Of a DNA stretch of 10,000 bases, positions 1-8,341 are shown one piece after another. Numbering within the stretch: the first letter of the stretch is position 1; each line of letters begins with the position of its first letter. The notes beneath the pieces were generated by a model, which was not told the origin of the DNA, did not search any database, and saw nothing but the letters and a program-made list of their open reading frames with translations. A program made the translations under genes and the position numbers. Source of the stretch: Magnetospirillum sp. (GTDB lineage: Bacteria; Pseudomonadota; Alphaproteobacteria; Rhodospirillales; Magnetospirillaceae); the NCBI GenBank assembly GCA_020217035.1, contig JAIWOG010000270.1, forward strand, positions 1-10,000, written 5' to 3'.

Positions 1-717
1 GCCGCCCAGGCGCCCGCCGCCGCTGTTCAGTCGGCGCCGCTGGCGCCGGCGCAGACCCAGACCGCCGCCGCCGCGACCCGCGCCGACCAGGGACCCGATG
101 GTCCGGTGGCCATGAACATGACCCCGCCGCCGCCCGCTGACGTGCCGGAAACCGTGCCGATGCCCGGACGTCCCAAGCGTCTGCAACAACATTTCGAACA
201 GCGTCTGGCCGAATCCGCCCAGCAGGTGGTGCGCCCCGGCATGGTTGACATGCCGCAGATGGCCCGGTCGTCCTATGGTGACGACGCGCCGATCCATCTG
301 GTGCCCCCGGGCTCGAACAACTTGGCCAAGTCCCGTTCGGGCGGGGGCAAGGGATTGGCGGCGCCGCAGCCCGCCCCCATGCCGGCGGCGTCGTTCCAGG
401 TGGCGTCGGTGCAGTTCGCCGGCGGCGCCAAGCTGGACCGTTCCGACCTTGTCGCCATCGCCGAGGTGGCCAAGCTTTACAAGCAGACCAAGGGCGTGGT
501 CCGAGTCGTCGGCTATGCCCCGGCCCCTGGCTTTGGTGGCTACGACCCGGTGTCGCAGGTGATGGGCGGGTTGGACGCGTCCCAGGCCCGAGCCGAGGCG
601 GTGGCCCGCGAACTGAACCGCCGTGGCGTTCCCGCTTCCAAGATCATGGTCGCCGCCGATCCGGGCTATTCCCAGTCGGGCCAGGAAGGCGCCCAGGTTT
701 TCCTGGACGTCATGTGA
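1..717 (+). CDS. OmpA-like domain envelope protein, C-terminal part (5' end outside window)
   Basis: The reading frame is open from base 1 to the TGA at 715-717, so the start lies left of the window; the internal GTG at 106 is not needed as a start. The first 35 or so visible residues are an Ala/Pro/Gln-rich linker, followed by a Pro-rich segment and a Ser/Gly-rich stretch. From about visible residue 131 to the end the chain resembles an OmpA-like peptidoglycan-associating domain: a strand ending in VQFAGGAKL, a helix, the strand VVRVVGYA (where GHTD is usual), then LDASQARAEAVARELNRRG, which matches the LSxxRAxxVxxxLxxxG helix, and a final strand. Proteins with this domain usually bind peptidoglycan in the periplasm. 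Here the Asp after the GHT-like strand is not obvious, so peptidoglycan binding is inferred only. The full domain architecture cannot be judged without the N-terminus. It overlaps the next gene by four bases. Confidence 0.75.
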   Translation, partial: AAQAPAAAVQSAPLAPAQTQTAAAATRADQGPDGPVAMNMTPPPPADVPETVPMPGRPKRLQQHFEQRLAESAQQVVRPGMVDMPQMARSSYGDDAPIHLVPPGSNNLAKSRSGGGKGLAAPQPAPMPAASFQVASVQFAGGAKLDRSDLVAIAEVAKLYKQTKGVVRVVGYAPAPGFGGYDPVSQVMGGLDASQARAEAVARELNRRGVPASKIMVAADPGYSQSGQEGAQVFLDVM

Positions 718-1001
718 ACCATCGCCGCGCCGCCATCGCCCAGGCGTTGGCGGTGCTGGCGCCCCATATCCCCAAATACGACCGTGAGGCGGTGCTGGAC
801 CGGGCCGAGGATTCGTCCGGCCTGCGCCATGCCTCGCCGCAGGCCGCCGCTTGGCTGGCGCTGACCAGCCATATCCGGCACACCCACACCGATTACGACC
901 GGATGCTGGACGACGGCTACGACGCCGATTCGGCGCGGCATTTCTGTACCGAAAGTATGCGGCAGGTATTGATGGAATGGGGGTGCCGCAAAGCTTTCTG
1001 A
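714..1001 (+). CDS. DUF2293 domain-containing small protein
   Basis: A 95-residue protein starting with GTG at 714, which overlaps the TGA of the upstream gene (GTGA, 714-717); this arrangement suggests translational coupling. I see no strong ribosome binding site of its own. The central segment, with SHIRHTHTDYD at about residues 52-62 followed by a GYDxDSARHF stretch and a C-terminal MEWG, matches what I remember of the DUF2293 family, where an AHIRHxxTDYD core is typical. The function of that family is unknown. The protein has no signal peptide or membrane segment and is probably cytoplasmic; it is rich in His, Arg and Asp. The next gene starts more than 130 bases downstream behind a probable promoter, so this gene likely ends its transcript. 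Family assignment is from memory of the motif, not from a search. Confidence 0.72.
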   Translation: MNHRRAAIAQALAVLAPHIPKYDREAVLDRAEDSSGLRHASPQAAAWLALTSHIRHTHTDYDRMLDDGYDADSARHFCTESMRQVLMEWGCRKAF

Positions 1002-1055
1002 CTTCTTTTCCGACTAAAGTAGTAATGCTTCAAGAATTACCATAAGCTGTGCCTG

Positions 1056-1103
1056 TTTACAGTGTATTTGAGACTCGGTCTAAATTTCACGATATGTGAT
1101 AAT
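1056..1103 (+). promoter_or_regulatory. Candidate promoter(s) for the chemoreceptor gene
   Basis: The 132-base gap before the chemoreceptor gene is much richer in A/T than its surroundings. TTTACA (1056-1061) and TCTAAA (1079-1084) form a sigma-70-like pair with a 17-base spacer (5/6 and 4/6 matches). A second option is TGTGATAAT (1095-1103), an extended -10 element with no good -35. Either would give a short leader before the ATG at 1134. This is a consensus match only. Confidence 0.3.
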
Positions 1104-1133
1104 GGTATGCGATCTTTAGTTCGGGGAAAGCCG

Positions 1134-2822
1134 ATGACCCTCATCAATAATCTGCGCGTCGCCAACAAACTGGCGTTGATCTTCGGGATTATCATGTTGT
1201 TGGTGCTGTCCTTGGTCGTTTCCAGCTTTTGGGGTGTCAGCCGGTTGGATGACAGCGGGCACGACCTGTCCGACAACTGGCTGCCCAGTGTCGAGGCCAT
1301 CGGGGCATTGAACGCCGAAATGCTGGGATACCGGCGTTACGAATATCAGCACATCTCGTCGACCGATGCCGCCGACATGGCCGCAGTTGATGCCGATGTC
1401 GTCCGGCTGAAGGAAAAGATCGCCGCCGATCGCGCCGTCTACGAAAAGTTGCTGTCGTCCGAAGAAGAGCGGGCTGCCTACAACCGCTTGGTCGAGCACA
1501 TGAACGTGTATTTTGTGATCAGCAACAAGATGCTGGGATTGTCGCGCACCAACGCCAACGCCGACGCCATGCGGGTGATGGCCGAGGAAAGCCGTCCGAG
1601 ATTTCGCGAGTTGGAAAAGGAACTGGATATTCTGCTGGAAATCAACAAGAAGGGCGCCCGTGATTCCAAGCTGGCCCTTGAATCCACCGGCAACACCGTC
1701 AGGTTCTCCCTCATCGCGCTCAGCGTCGCCATTGTCGGGTTGCTGGTTATCTCCGGCTTGGTGCTGCGTGCGGGTATCGCCACCCCCATCATGGCCATGA
1801 CCGTCGCCATGGAGCGACTGGCCGAAGGCGACAAGGGCACCGAGATTCCGGCCCAGGGACGCAAGGACGAAGTCGGCGCCATGGCCGGCGCCGTGCAGGT
1901 GTTCAAGGACAACATGATCCGCGCCGAGCAGATGGCGGCCCAACAAGAAGCCGAGCGGGCGGCGCAAATGCGTCGTGCCCAGGCGATGGAGCGGCTGACG
2001 ACCCAGTTCGATCAATCGGTGTCTTCGGTGCTGGGCATCGTTTCCGGTGCCGCCACCGAGATGGAGGCCACCGCCCAATCCATGTCGGGCAACGCCCAAC
2101 AGACCAACAGCCAGGCCACCGTGGTGGCCGCCGCCACCGAACAGGCCAGCGCCAGCGTGCAGACGGTGGCGACGGCGGCCGAGGAATTGTCGGCCTCCAT
2201 CGCCGAGATCGGCCGCCAGGTGGAACAATCCAGCGCCACCTCGCGGGCCGCCGCCGAGGACGCCCAGCGCACCAACCAGACCGTCCGGGTGCTGGCCGAC
2301 ACTTCGGCCCGCATCGGCGAGGTGGTGGGGCTGATCAAGGACATCGCCAGCCAGACCAATTTGCTGGCGCTGAACGCCACCATCGAGGCGGCCCGCGCCG
2401 GCGAGGCCGGCAAGGGCTTCGCCGTGGTCGCCGGCGAGGTCAAGGCTTTGGCCAACCAGACCGCCAAGGCCACCGAAGAGATCACCTCCCAGATTTCCTC
2501 GGTGCAGTCGGCCACCCGCGACGCGGTGGGCGCCATCGAGAACATCGTGCGCCGCGTCGCCGAGATCAACCAGATCGCCAGCGCCATCGCCGCCGCCGTC
2601 GAGGAGCAATCGGCGGCCACGGTGGAAATCGCCCGCAACGTCCAGCAGGCCGCCCAGGGCACCCAGGAGGTGTCGTCCAGCATCGTGCTGGTCAGCCAAG
2701 CCGCCGGCGAGACCGGCACCGCCGCCGAACAGGTGCTGTCGGTGGCCCGCTCGCTGTCCCAGGAAGCCAGCGGCCTGAAGGGGCTGGTCGACAGTTTCCT
2801 TGACGACGTCAAGGCCGCCTGA
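1134..2822 (+). CDS. Methyl-accepting chemotaxis protein (4HB sensor, HAMP, signalling domain)
   Basis: A 562-residue transmembrane chemoreceptor. The start at 1134 is chosen over upstream in-frame starts (GTG 1062) because GGGGAAAG lies just before it and the protein then begins with the usual short cytoplasmic stretch. TM1 is about residues 13-35, followed by a periplasmic helical region (about 36-188) of the four-helix-bundle MCP type, then TM2 (about 191-211) and a HAMP domain (about 212-265). The coiled-coil signalling domain follows, with its highly conserved hairpin tip at about 396-432 ([20 protein letters not shown] at 404-423, then [12 protein letters not shown]). It would form arrays with CheA and CheW and control flagellar rotation. 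Ala/Glu/Gln-rich heptads flank the tip as probable methylation helices. The chain ends in DDVKAA, without an aromatic CheR-binding pentapeptide. The ligand cannot be told from sequence. It appears to be transcribed alone. Confidence 0.95.
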   Translation: MTLINNLRVANKLALIFGIIMLLVLSLVVSSFWGVSRLDDSGHDLSDNWLPSVEAIGALNAEMLGYRRYEYQHISSTDAADMAAVDADVVRLKEKIAADRAVYEKLLSSEEERAAYNRLVEHMNVYFVISNKMLGLSRTNANADAMRVMAEESRPRFRELEKELDILLEINKKGARDSKLALESTGNTVRFSLIALSVAIVGLLVISGLVLRAGIATPIMAMTVAMERLAEGDKGTEIPAQGRKDEVGAMAGAVQVFKDNMIRAEQMAAQQEAERAAQMRRAQAMERLTTQFDQSVSSVLGIVSGAATEMEATAQSMSGNAQQTNSQATVVAAATEQASASVQTVATAAEELSASIAEIGRQVEQSSATSRAAAEDAQRTNQTVRVLADTSARIGEVVGLIKDIASQTNLLALNATIEAARAGEAGKGFAVVAGEVKALANQTAKATEEITSQISSVQSATRDAVGAIENIVRRVAEINQIASAIAAAVEEQSAATVEIARNVQQAAQGTQEVSSSIVLVSQAAGETGTAAEQVLSVARSLSQEASGLKGLVDSFLDDVKAA

Positions 2823-2830
2823 TCCCATCA

Positions 2831-2858
2831 CGCGCCGTCGGCCCGACCGGCCGGCGCG
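2831..2858 (+). terminator. GC-rich inverted repeat after the chemoreceptor gene
   Basis: CGCGCCG (2831-2837) and CGGCGCG (2852-2858) can form a 7-bp perfect stem with a 14-base loop that may pair further (CGG/CCG). It starts 8 bases after the chemoreceptor stop codon. No T-tract follows, so it is not a classical intrinsic terminator. It could still stabilise the 3' end or pause polymerase before the aminotransferase operon. Confidence 0.35.
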
Positions 2859-2956
2859 CGGAGGCCCCTTGCCCAAAAAGCTGTCGCTTCTGAAACCCCG
2901 CCGCGCTAGAAATGATCCCTTCCGTTCCGCCGAGATCAGGGAAAGCGACTGGCGTC

Positions 2957-4186
2957 ATGAGCACCGAGCAGGAATTCCATCGCATCAAGCGGTTGCCGCC
3001 TTATGTCTTCGCCGAAGTGAACGCCATGAAGGCCCGCGCCCGCGCCGCCGGCGAGGACATCATCGACTTTGGCATGGGCAATCCCGACCAGCCGACACCG
3101 ACGCATATCGTCGAGAAGCTGGTGGAAGCCGCCCGCAACCCGCGCGCCCATCGCTATTCCATGAGCCGCGGCATCCCCGGCCTCAGGAAGGCTTTGTGCG
3201 CCTATTACCAGCGGCGCTTCGGCGTCGAGCTGGACCAGGAAAGCGAATGCATCGTCACCCTGGGGTCCAAGGAAGGTCTGGCCAATCTGGCCAACGCCAT
3301 CACCAGCCCCGGCGACGTGGTGCTGGTGCCCAATCCCAGCTATCCCATCCATCCCTATGGCTTCATCATCGCCGGCGGCTCGTGCCGTTACGTGCCGGTG
3401 ACCCCCGACGCCGAGTTCCTGCGCTCGCTGGACCGTGCGGTGCGCCATTCGGTGCCCAAGCCCATCGCCTTGGTGCTGAACTATCCCAGCAACCCCACCG
3501 CGTTGCTGGCCGACCTTGATTTCTATGGGCAGGTGGTGGATTTCTGCCGCCATCACGGCATCTGGATCCTGTCCGACCTGGCCTATTCGGAAATCTATTT
3601 CGACGTGGCACCGCCACCATCGATCCTGCAAGTCCCCCACGCCAAGGACATCGCGGTGGAATTCACCTCGATGTCCAAGACCTACAACATGCCGGGCTGG
3701 CGCATCGGTTTCGCCGCCGGCAACAAGAAGCTGATCGCCGCCTTGGGCCGCATCAAGTCGTACCTGGATTACGGCGCCTTCACCCCCATCCAGGTGGCGG
3801 CCACCGCCGCCTTGAACGGCCCGCAGGATTGCGTCGAGGACATCCGTCAATTGTACAAGGGGCGCCGCGACGTGCTGATCGAAGGTCTGCACGCCGCTGG
3901 CTGGAACGTTCCCAGCCCGCCGGCCACCATGTTCGCCTGGGCGCCCATCCCGCCGGCCTTCGCCCATCTGGGGTCGTTGGAATTCTCCAAGCTGCTGATG
4001 CGTGAGGCTCAGGTGGCGGTGGCGCCGGGCATCGGCTTCGGCGAATACGGCGACAATTACGTCCGCATCGGCCTGGTGGAAAACACCCAGCGGACCCGTC
4101 AGGCGGTCCGCAACATCAAGTCCTTCCTGGGCAATTACGATCGTGTCCTGGAAGAATCGGAAAAGCAACGCGCTGTGAGTGTCTGA
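2957..4186 (+). CDS. alaC: AlaC-type PLP-dependent aminotransferase (glutamate-pyruvate transaminase family)
   Basis: A 409-residue fold-type I aminotransferase. The start is set at 2957 rather than the in-frame ATG at 2912 because the family normally begins a few residues before FHRIKRLPPYVF and the extra 15 residues look unrelated; AGGGA lies 14 bases upstream, somewhat far. Visible motifs are DFGMGNPD (37-44), the VPNPSYPIH segment (124-132), NYPSNPT (175-181), Asp207 in SDLAY (expected to bind the pyridine nitrogen), the PLP lysine Lys241 in SMSKTYNMPGWRIGF, and Arg370 in YVRIGL (substrate carboxylate). The whole chain closely resembles E. coli AlaC (YfdZ), which interconverts alanine and 2-oxoglutarate with pyruvate and glutamate. 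Related enzymes are often annotated as LL-diaminopimelate or aspartate aminotransferases, so substrate is less certain than family. Its stop overlaps the hom start by one base (TGATG), indicating coupled translation. Confidence 0.9.
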   Translation: MSTEQEFHRIKRLPPYVFAEVNAMKARARAAGEDIIDFGMGNPDQPTPTHIVEKLVEAARNPRAHRYSMSRGIPGLRKALCAYYQRRFGVELDQESECIVTLGSKEGLANLANAITSPGDVVLVPNPSYPIHPYGFIIAGGSCRYVPVTPDAEFLRSLDRAVRHSVPKPIALVLNYPSNPTALLADLDFYGQVVDFCRHHGIWILSDLAYSEIYFDVAPPPSILQVPHAKDIAVEFTSMSKTYNMPGWRIGFAAGNKKLIAALGRIKSYLDYGAFTPIQVAATAALNGPQDCVEDIRQLYKGRRDVLIEGLHAAGWNVPSPPATMFAWAPIPPAFAHLGSLEFSKLLMREAQVAVAPGIGFGEYGDNYVRIGLVENTQRTRQAVRNIKSFLGNYDRVLEESEKQRAVSV

Positions 4187-5478
4187 TGAAACCCTTGAAG
4201 ATTGCTGTCGCCGGCCTGGGCACCGTGGGTGCCGGTCTGGTCAAGTTGTTGTCCGACAACGCAGGCTTGATCGCCGCCCGTGCCGGCCGCCCGGTTCACG
4301 TCGTCGCCGTTTCCGCCCGTGACCGCAACCGTGACCGGGGCGTCGTCATCGGCGCCGATATCGCCTGGTACGACGACGCCCAGCAGATGGCGGCCGAAGC
4401 CGACGTGGATCTGGTGGTGGAAGTCGTCGGCGGCTCCGAAGGAATCGCCCGTCAGGTGGTGGAAACCGCCATCAATCGTGGCTTGCACGTGGTCACCGCC
4501 AACAAGGCGCTGCTGGCCCATCATGGTGTCGCCCTGGCGCGGTCGGCCGAGGCCAGGAACGTCGCCCTTGGCTTCGAGGCGGCGGTGGCGGGTGGTATCC
4601 CCATCATCAAGGCGCTGAAGGAAGGTCTGGCCGGCAACGCGCTCAGCCGTGTCACCGGCATCCTGAACGGCACCTGCAACTACATCCTGACCACCATGCG
4701 CGAACAGGGGCGCGACTTCGCCGACGTGCTGGCGGAAGCCCAAGCCCTGGGTTACGCCGAAGCCGATCCCAGCTTCGACATCGACGGAATCGACGCCGCT
4801 CACAAGCTGGCCATCCTGACCAGCCTGGCCTTCGCCACCCCGGTGGACTTCGCCTCCATGTACGTGGAAGGCATCCGCCATGTCTCGGCCGTCGACATCG
4901 ACTTCGCCGAGAAGCTGGGTTACCGCATCAAGCTGTTGGGCATCGCCCAAGCCACCGACCATGGCATCGAGCAGCGGGTCCATCCCTGCATGGTGCCGGT
5001 GGCCGCCCCCATCGCCAAGGTGGACGGGGTGTTCAACGCCGTGGTCGCCGAGGGCGACTTCGTCGGCCGGTCCATCTATGAAGGCCGCGGCGCCGGTGCC
5101 GGCCCCACCGCCTCGGCCGTCGCCGCCGACATCATCGACATCGCCCGCGGCAACCGTTCGCCGGTCTTCGGCGTGCCCGCCGCCGCCTTGCAGGCCCGGC
5201 CGGTGGCCGCCATGGACCGCCGCCAGGGCGCCTATTACATGCGGCTGATGGTGGTGGACCGTCCCGGCGTGCTGGCCGACGTCGCCCAGGCGCTCAGGGC
5301 CGAAGGGGTGTCGGTGGAACAGATGATCCAGCCCGGACGCGCCCCCGGCGAGACCGTGCCCATGGTGATGACGCTGCACGACACGGTGGAAGCCGCCATG
5401 AACCGGGCGGTGGACCGCATCAAGGCGTTGGACGCAGTGGTCGAGCCGCCGCGCCTGATCCGCATCGAGCATATGTAA
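4186..5478 (+). CDS. hom: Homoserine dehydrogenase with C-terminal ACT domain
   Basis: A 430-residue monofunctional homoserine dehydrogenase, reducing aspartate semialdehyde to homoserine with NAD(P)H, the branch step to threonine, methionine and isoleucine. The N-terminal Rossmann fold carries GLGTVG (10-15) and the TANKALLA motif (104-111; Lys107). The catalytic domain shows GILNGTCNYIL (158-168), YAEADPSFDIDGIDAAHKL (190-208) with Glu192 and the probable proton-transferring Asp/Lys207 set. A C-terminal ACT domain (about 349-430, starting AYYMRLMVVDRPGVLADVA) is the usual site of threonine feedback control in the long form of the enzyme. Length matches that form. The ATG at 4186 overlaps the aminotransferase stop (TGATG), so the two are probably translated together; glpX follows after 24 bases. 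Confidence 0.97.
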   Translation: MKPLKIAVAGLGTVGAGLVKLLSDNAGLIAARAGRPVHVVAVSARDRNRDRGVVIGADIAWYDDAQQMAAEADVDLVVEVVGGSEGIARQVVETAINRGLHVVTANKALLAHHGVALARSAEARNVALGFEAAVAGGIPIIKALKEGLAGNALSRVTGILNGTCNYILTTMREQGRDFADVLAEAQALGYAEADPSFDIDGIDAAHKLAILTSLAFATPVDFASMYVEGIRHVSAVDIDFAEKLGYRIKLLGIAQATDHGIEQRVHPCMVPVAAPIAKVDGVFNAVVAEGDFVGRSIYEGRGAGAGPTASAVAADIIDIARGNRSPVFGVPAAALQARPVAAMDRRQGAYYMRLMVVDRPGVLADVAQALRAEGVSVEQMIQPGRAPGETVPMVMTLHDTVEAAMNRAVDRIKALDAVVEPPRLIRIEHM

Positions 5479-5502
5479 AGACCTCCAAGGCAGGATCCCC
5501 TC

Positions 5503-6486
5503 ATGCCCAACCGCGTCTTCGTTCCGCCGCCGCACGCCCTGGACCGCAACCTGGCCCTGGAAGTGGTGCGGGTCACCGAAGCCAGCGCCCTGGCCGCCTC
5601 GCGCTTCGTCGGTCGTGGCGACGAGAAGGCCGCCGACGAGGCGGCGGCGGAGGCCATGCGTCAGGCGCTCAACAGCCTGTCCATGGCCGGCAGGGTGGTC
5701 AATGGCGGCGGCCTGAACCTGGGTGAAATGGTCGGCACCGGCACCGGTCCCAAGGTGGACATCGTGCTGACCGCCATCGAAGGCGCCACCATCTGCGCCA
5801 AGGGGGGGCAGAACGCCATTTCGGTGATCGCCGCCACCGAGGAAGGTTCGTTCCTGCATGTGCCCGAGGGCGTCTACATGGAAAAGCTGGCGGTGGGGCC
5901 GGGCTTGCCGCAGGGCGTCATCGACCTGACCGTCAGCCCGGAAGACAATTTGATCAACGTCGCCGCCGCCAAGGGCGTGTCGGTGGCCGACCTGACCGTG
6001 TGCATGCTGGACCGGCCGCGTCACGGCGACCTGCTGGGCCGCGTCTACGAGGCGGGGGCGCGGGTGGTGTTGATCGATGACGGCGACGTCTCCGGCGCCA
6101 TCGCCGTCGGTTTGTCCCAGACCGGCATCGACCTTTACATGGGCTCGGGCGGCGCCGCCGAGGGCGTGCTGGCCGCCGCCGGGCTGAAATGCCTGGGCGG
6201 GCAGATGCAGGGCCGTCTGCTGCTGCGCGGCGAGGACGACCGCGTCAAAGCCCGCGCCGCCGGCCTGAAGGACCCGCACGCGGTGTGGTCCATCGCCGAC
6301 ATGGTCAAGGGCGAGGTGATGTTCGCCGCCACCGGCATCACCGACGGTAACCTGCTGGACGGCATCCGCCTGCGTCCGGGCGGCGCCACCAGCCATTCCC
6401 TGGTCATGCGCTCGGCCACCGGCACGTTGCGCACCATGACGTCGCTGCACGACTTCACCCGCCACGCCCAATTGCATCGGGACTAG
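5503..6486 (+). CDS. glpX: Class II fructose-1,6-bisphosphatase homologue with altered metal site
   Basis: A 327-residue protein of the GlpX family, whose members hydrolyse fructose-1,6-bisphosphate in gluconeogenesis and the Calvin cycle. AGGA (5492-5495) sits seven bases before the ATG. Conserved parts are RVTEASALAASRFVGRGD (23-40), Asp45 (E. coli Asp33), VGTGTGPKVDI (77-87), Glu93, the KGGQNA segment (100-105), YMEK (125-128), DRPRH (170-174), DGD (193-195), GSGGAAEG with Glu220 (E. coli Glu213), and ATGITDG (276-282). Two parts are not as expected: the metal-binding loop GEGExDEAPMLYIGE is replaced by NGGGLNLGE (66-75 region), about seven residues shorter, and the Asp of DPxEGT is Thr90 with EGA instead of EGT. 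In E. coli GlpX the corresponding Glu57 and Asp85 are metal ligands, so catalysis is doubtful. The frame is otherwise intact with no sign of decay. Family certain; enzymatic activity uncertain. Confidence 0.88.
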   Translation: MPNRVFVPPPHALDRNLALEVVRVTEASALAASRFVGRGDEKAADEAAAEAMRQALNSLSMAGRVVNGGGLNLGEMVGTGTGPKVDIVLTAIEGATICAKGGQNAISVIAATEEGSFLHVPEGVYMEKLAVGPGLPQGVIDLTVSPEDNLINVAAAKGVSVADLTVCMLDRPRHGDLLGRVYEAGARVVLIDDGDVSGAIAVGLSQTGIDLYMGSGGAAEGVLAAAGLKCLGGQMQGRLLLRGEDDRVKARAAGLKDPHAVWSIADMVKGEVMFAATGITDGNLLDGIRLRPGGATSHSLVMRSATGTLRTMTSLHDFTRHAQLHRD

Positions 6487-6489
6487 GGG

Positions 6490-8262
6490 ATGGACCGCCC
6501 GGCTTTCCTTGGCGTCGAACGTTCCCTGACCGGAAGGCGCTGGCAGGAAGCCGGCGGCGACGAACGCCTGGCCCTGACCTTGTCCCAGCGCCTGTCCCTG
6601 CCGGAAGTGGTGGGCCGGGTGCTGGCGGCCCGCGGTATCGGCCTGGACCAGGCGGAAAGCTTTCTGGCGCCGACGCTTCGCGACCTGCTTCCCGATCCCA
6701 GCCATCTGCGCGACATGGATAAGGCCGCTGCCCGGGTGGCGCAAGCGGTGATGGACGGCGAACCGGTCGGCATCTTCGGCGATTACGACGTGGACGGCGC
6801 CACCTCGTCGGCGTTGCTGGCCACCTTCCTGACAGCCGCCGGCGGCACCCCGCTGGTGCATATTCCCGACCGAATGGTCGAAGGTTACGGCCCCAACTTG
6901 GCCGCCTTGCAGAAATTGGCGGCGCAGGGCGCCCGGGTGGTGGTGACGGTGGATTGCGGCACCACCGCCTTCGCGCCCCTGGAAGGCGCGGCCGAAGCCG
7001 GCATCCAGGTGGTGGTGGTCGACCACCACGAAGCCGAGCCGGAACTGCCCAAAGCCTTCGCCGTGGTCAATCCCAAGCGTCTGGACGACGACAGCCCGCA
7101 CGGCCATCTGGCCGCCGTCGGCGTCACCTTCCTGCTGGTGGTGGCGGTCAACCGCTGCCTGAAGCAGGCGGGGTGGTTCGGCCCGACCCGCCCGGCCCCC
7201 GACCTGATGCAATGGCTGGACGTGGTGGCGCTGGGGACGGTGTGCGACGTGGTCCCCTTGGTGGGCGTCAACCGTGCCCTGGTCACCCAGGGACTGAAGG
7301 TGATGGCCAAGCGGGCCAATGTGGGTCTGTCGGCTTTGTCCGATGTGGCCGGCATCAAGGAACGTCCCGACGCCTATCATCTGGGCTATCTGCTGGGGCC
7401 CAGGGTCAACGCCGGTGGCCGGGTTGGCCAGTCGGAACTGGGCTCGCGTCTTTTGTCCACCAAGGACCCGCTGGAAGCCGCCGACATCGCCCGCCAGTTG
7501 GACGGCTACAACAAGGAACGCCAGGAAATCGAAGCCGCCGTGCTGCTGGAAGCCATCGAGCAGGTGGAAGGCCGTGCCGATGACGGTCTGCCGTTGGTGC
7601 TGGCGGCGGGCGAGAACTGGCATCCCGGCGTCATCGGCATCGTCGCCGGCCGTCTGAAAGAACGCTATGGCCGCCCGGCCTGCGTGGTGGCGCTGGATGG
7701 GGCCGAGGGCAAGGGCTCGGGCCGTTCCATTACCGGCTTGGATCTGGGCTGCGCCATCATCGCAGCGCGTCAGCAGGGTCTGCTGAAGGCCGGCGGTGGT
7801 CACGCCATGGCCGCCGGCTTCACCGTCGCCCGCGACCGCCTGGGCGAGTTCCGCGCCTTCCTGGCCGATCGTCTGTCCGCCCAACTGACCGGCGAATTGG
7901 TCCCCGTGCTGGAACTGGACGGTGCCATCGACGCTGCTGGCGCCAGCCTGGCCCTGGTCGAGACCCTGAAGCAACTGGGACCCTTCGGCGCCGGCAACCC
8001 CGAACCGCGCTTCGCCATTTCCAATGCCCGGGTGGTCAAGTCCGACGTGGTCGGCCAGGGGCACATCCGCGTCATCGCCCAAGGGGCAGGGGGGCAACGC
8101 CTGAAAGCCATCGCCTTCCGCGCCGCCGACGCCGAAATGGGGCACGCCCTGCTGGCCGGCCAGGGCCAGACTTTCCATCTGGCCGGCACGCTTCGGGTGG
8201 ATTCCTGGCAGGGTAACGACGCGGTGCAGTTGATCATCGACGACGCTGCTCCGGCGCGTTGA
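6490..8262 (+). CDS. recJ: Single-stranded-DNA-specific exonuclease RecJ
   Basis: A 590-residue RecJ, a 5'-3' single-strand DNA exonuclease acting in recombinational repair (RecF pathway) and mismatch repair in the cytoplasm. The DHH phosphoesterase domain carries DYDVDG (98-103), DCGT (155-158), DHHE (178-181) and GTVCDVVPL (249-257), which hold the Mn2+/Mg2+ ligands. LLGPRVNAGGRVG (301-313) and NWHPGVIGIVAGRL (376-389) are typical RecJ segments. The DHHA1 domain shows GKGSGRS (407-413) and GGGHAMAAG (435-443), and the C-terminal part (about 470-590, with LGPFGAGNPEPRF) is the OB-fold DNA-binding region. Length is normal for the family. The ATG at 6490 is three bases after the glpX stop, with only GGGG next to it, so expression probably depends on translation of glpX. 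All key motifs are intact. Confidence 0.97.
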   Translation: MDRPAFLGVERSLTGRRWQEAGGDERLALTLSQRLSLPEVVGRVLAARGIGLDQAESFLAPTLRDLLPDPSHLRDMDKAAARVAQAVMDGEPVGIFGDYDVDGATSSALLATFLTAAGGTPLVHIPDRMVEGYGPNLAALQKLAAQGARVVVTVDCGTTAFAPLEGAAEAGIQVVVVDHHEAEPELPKAFAVVNPKRLDDDSPHGHLAAVGVTFLLVVAVNRCLKQAGWFGPTRPAPDLMQWLDVVALGTVCDVVPLVGVNRALVTQGLKVMAKRANVGLSALSDVAGIKERPDAYHLGYLLGPRVNAGGRVGQSELGSRLLSTKDPLEAADIARQLDGYNKERQEIEAAVLLEAIEQVEGRADDGLPLVLAAGENWHPGVIGIVAGRLKERYGRPACVVALDGAEGKGSGRSITGLDLGCAIIAARQQGLLKAGGGHAMAAGFTVARDRLGEFRAFLADRLSAQLTGELVPVLELDGAIDAAGASLALVETLKQLGPFGAGNPEPRFAISNARVVKSDVVGQGHIRVIAQGAGGQRLKAIAFRAADAEMGHALLAGQGQTFHLAGTLRVDSWQGNDAVQLIIDDAAPAR

Positions 8263-8271
8263 AATTCCCTG

Positions 8272-8322
8272 CGAAAAAATTTGAAAAAGCCGCTTGACCA
8301 AGGGGGCTCTCCCCGGTAAAAG
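8272..8322 (+). promoter_or_regulatory. tRNA-Glu promoter with A-rich upstream element and GC discriminator
   Basis: TTGACC (8294-8299) and TAAAAG (8317-8322) are separated by 17 bases and would start transcription at about 8329, roughly 13 bases before the mature tRNA. An A/T-rich block just upstream (8272-8289, AAAAAATTTGAAAAA) resembles an UP element. The bases after the -10 (GTCGCCC) are GC-rich, as in stable-RNA promoters under stringent control. The regulation is inferred from these features only. Confidence 0.6.
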
Positions 8323-8341
8323 GTCGCCCTCACCTCGCGAC

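Noticed and set aside
1116..2876. A 586-codon minus-strand open frame opposite the chemoreceptor gene
   Set aside because: Low-complexity Gly/His/Leu-rich translation with no family resemblance; the plus strand encodes an unmistakable chemoreceptor.
2912..2956. Upstream ATG at 2912 as the start of the aminotransferase
   Set aside because: It lacks a ribosome binding site and adds 15 residues unlike the family's N-terminus; 2957 gives the expected start.
2936..4168. A 410-codon minus-strand open frame opposite the aminotransferase gene
   Set aside because: Same compositional artefact; no motif, while the plus strand has complete aminotransferase signatures.
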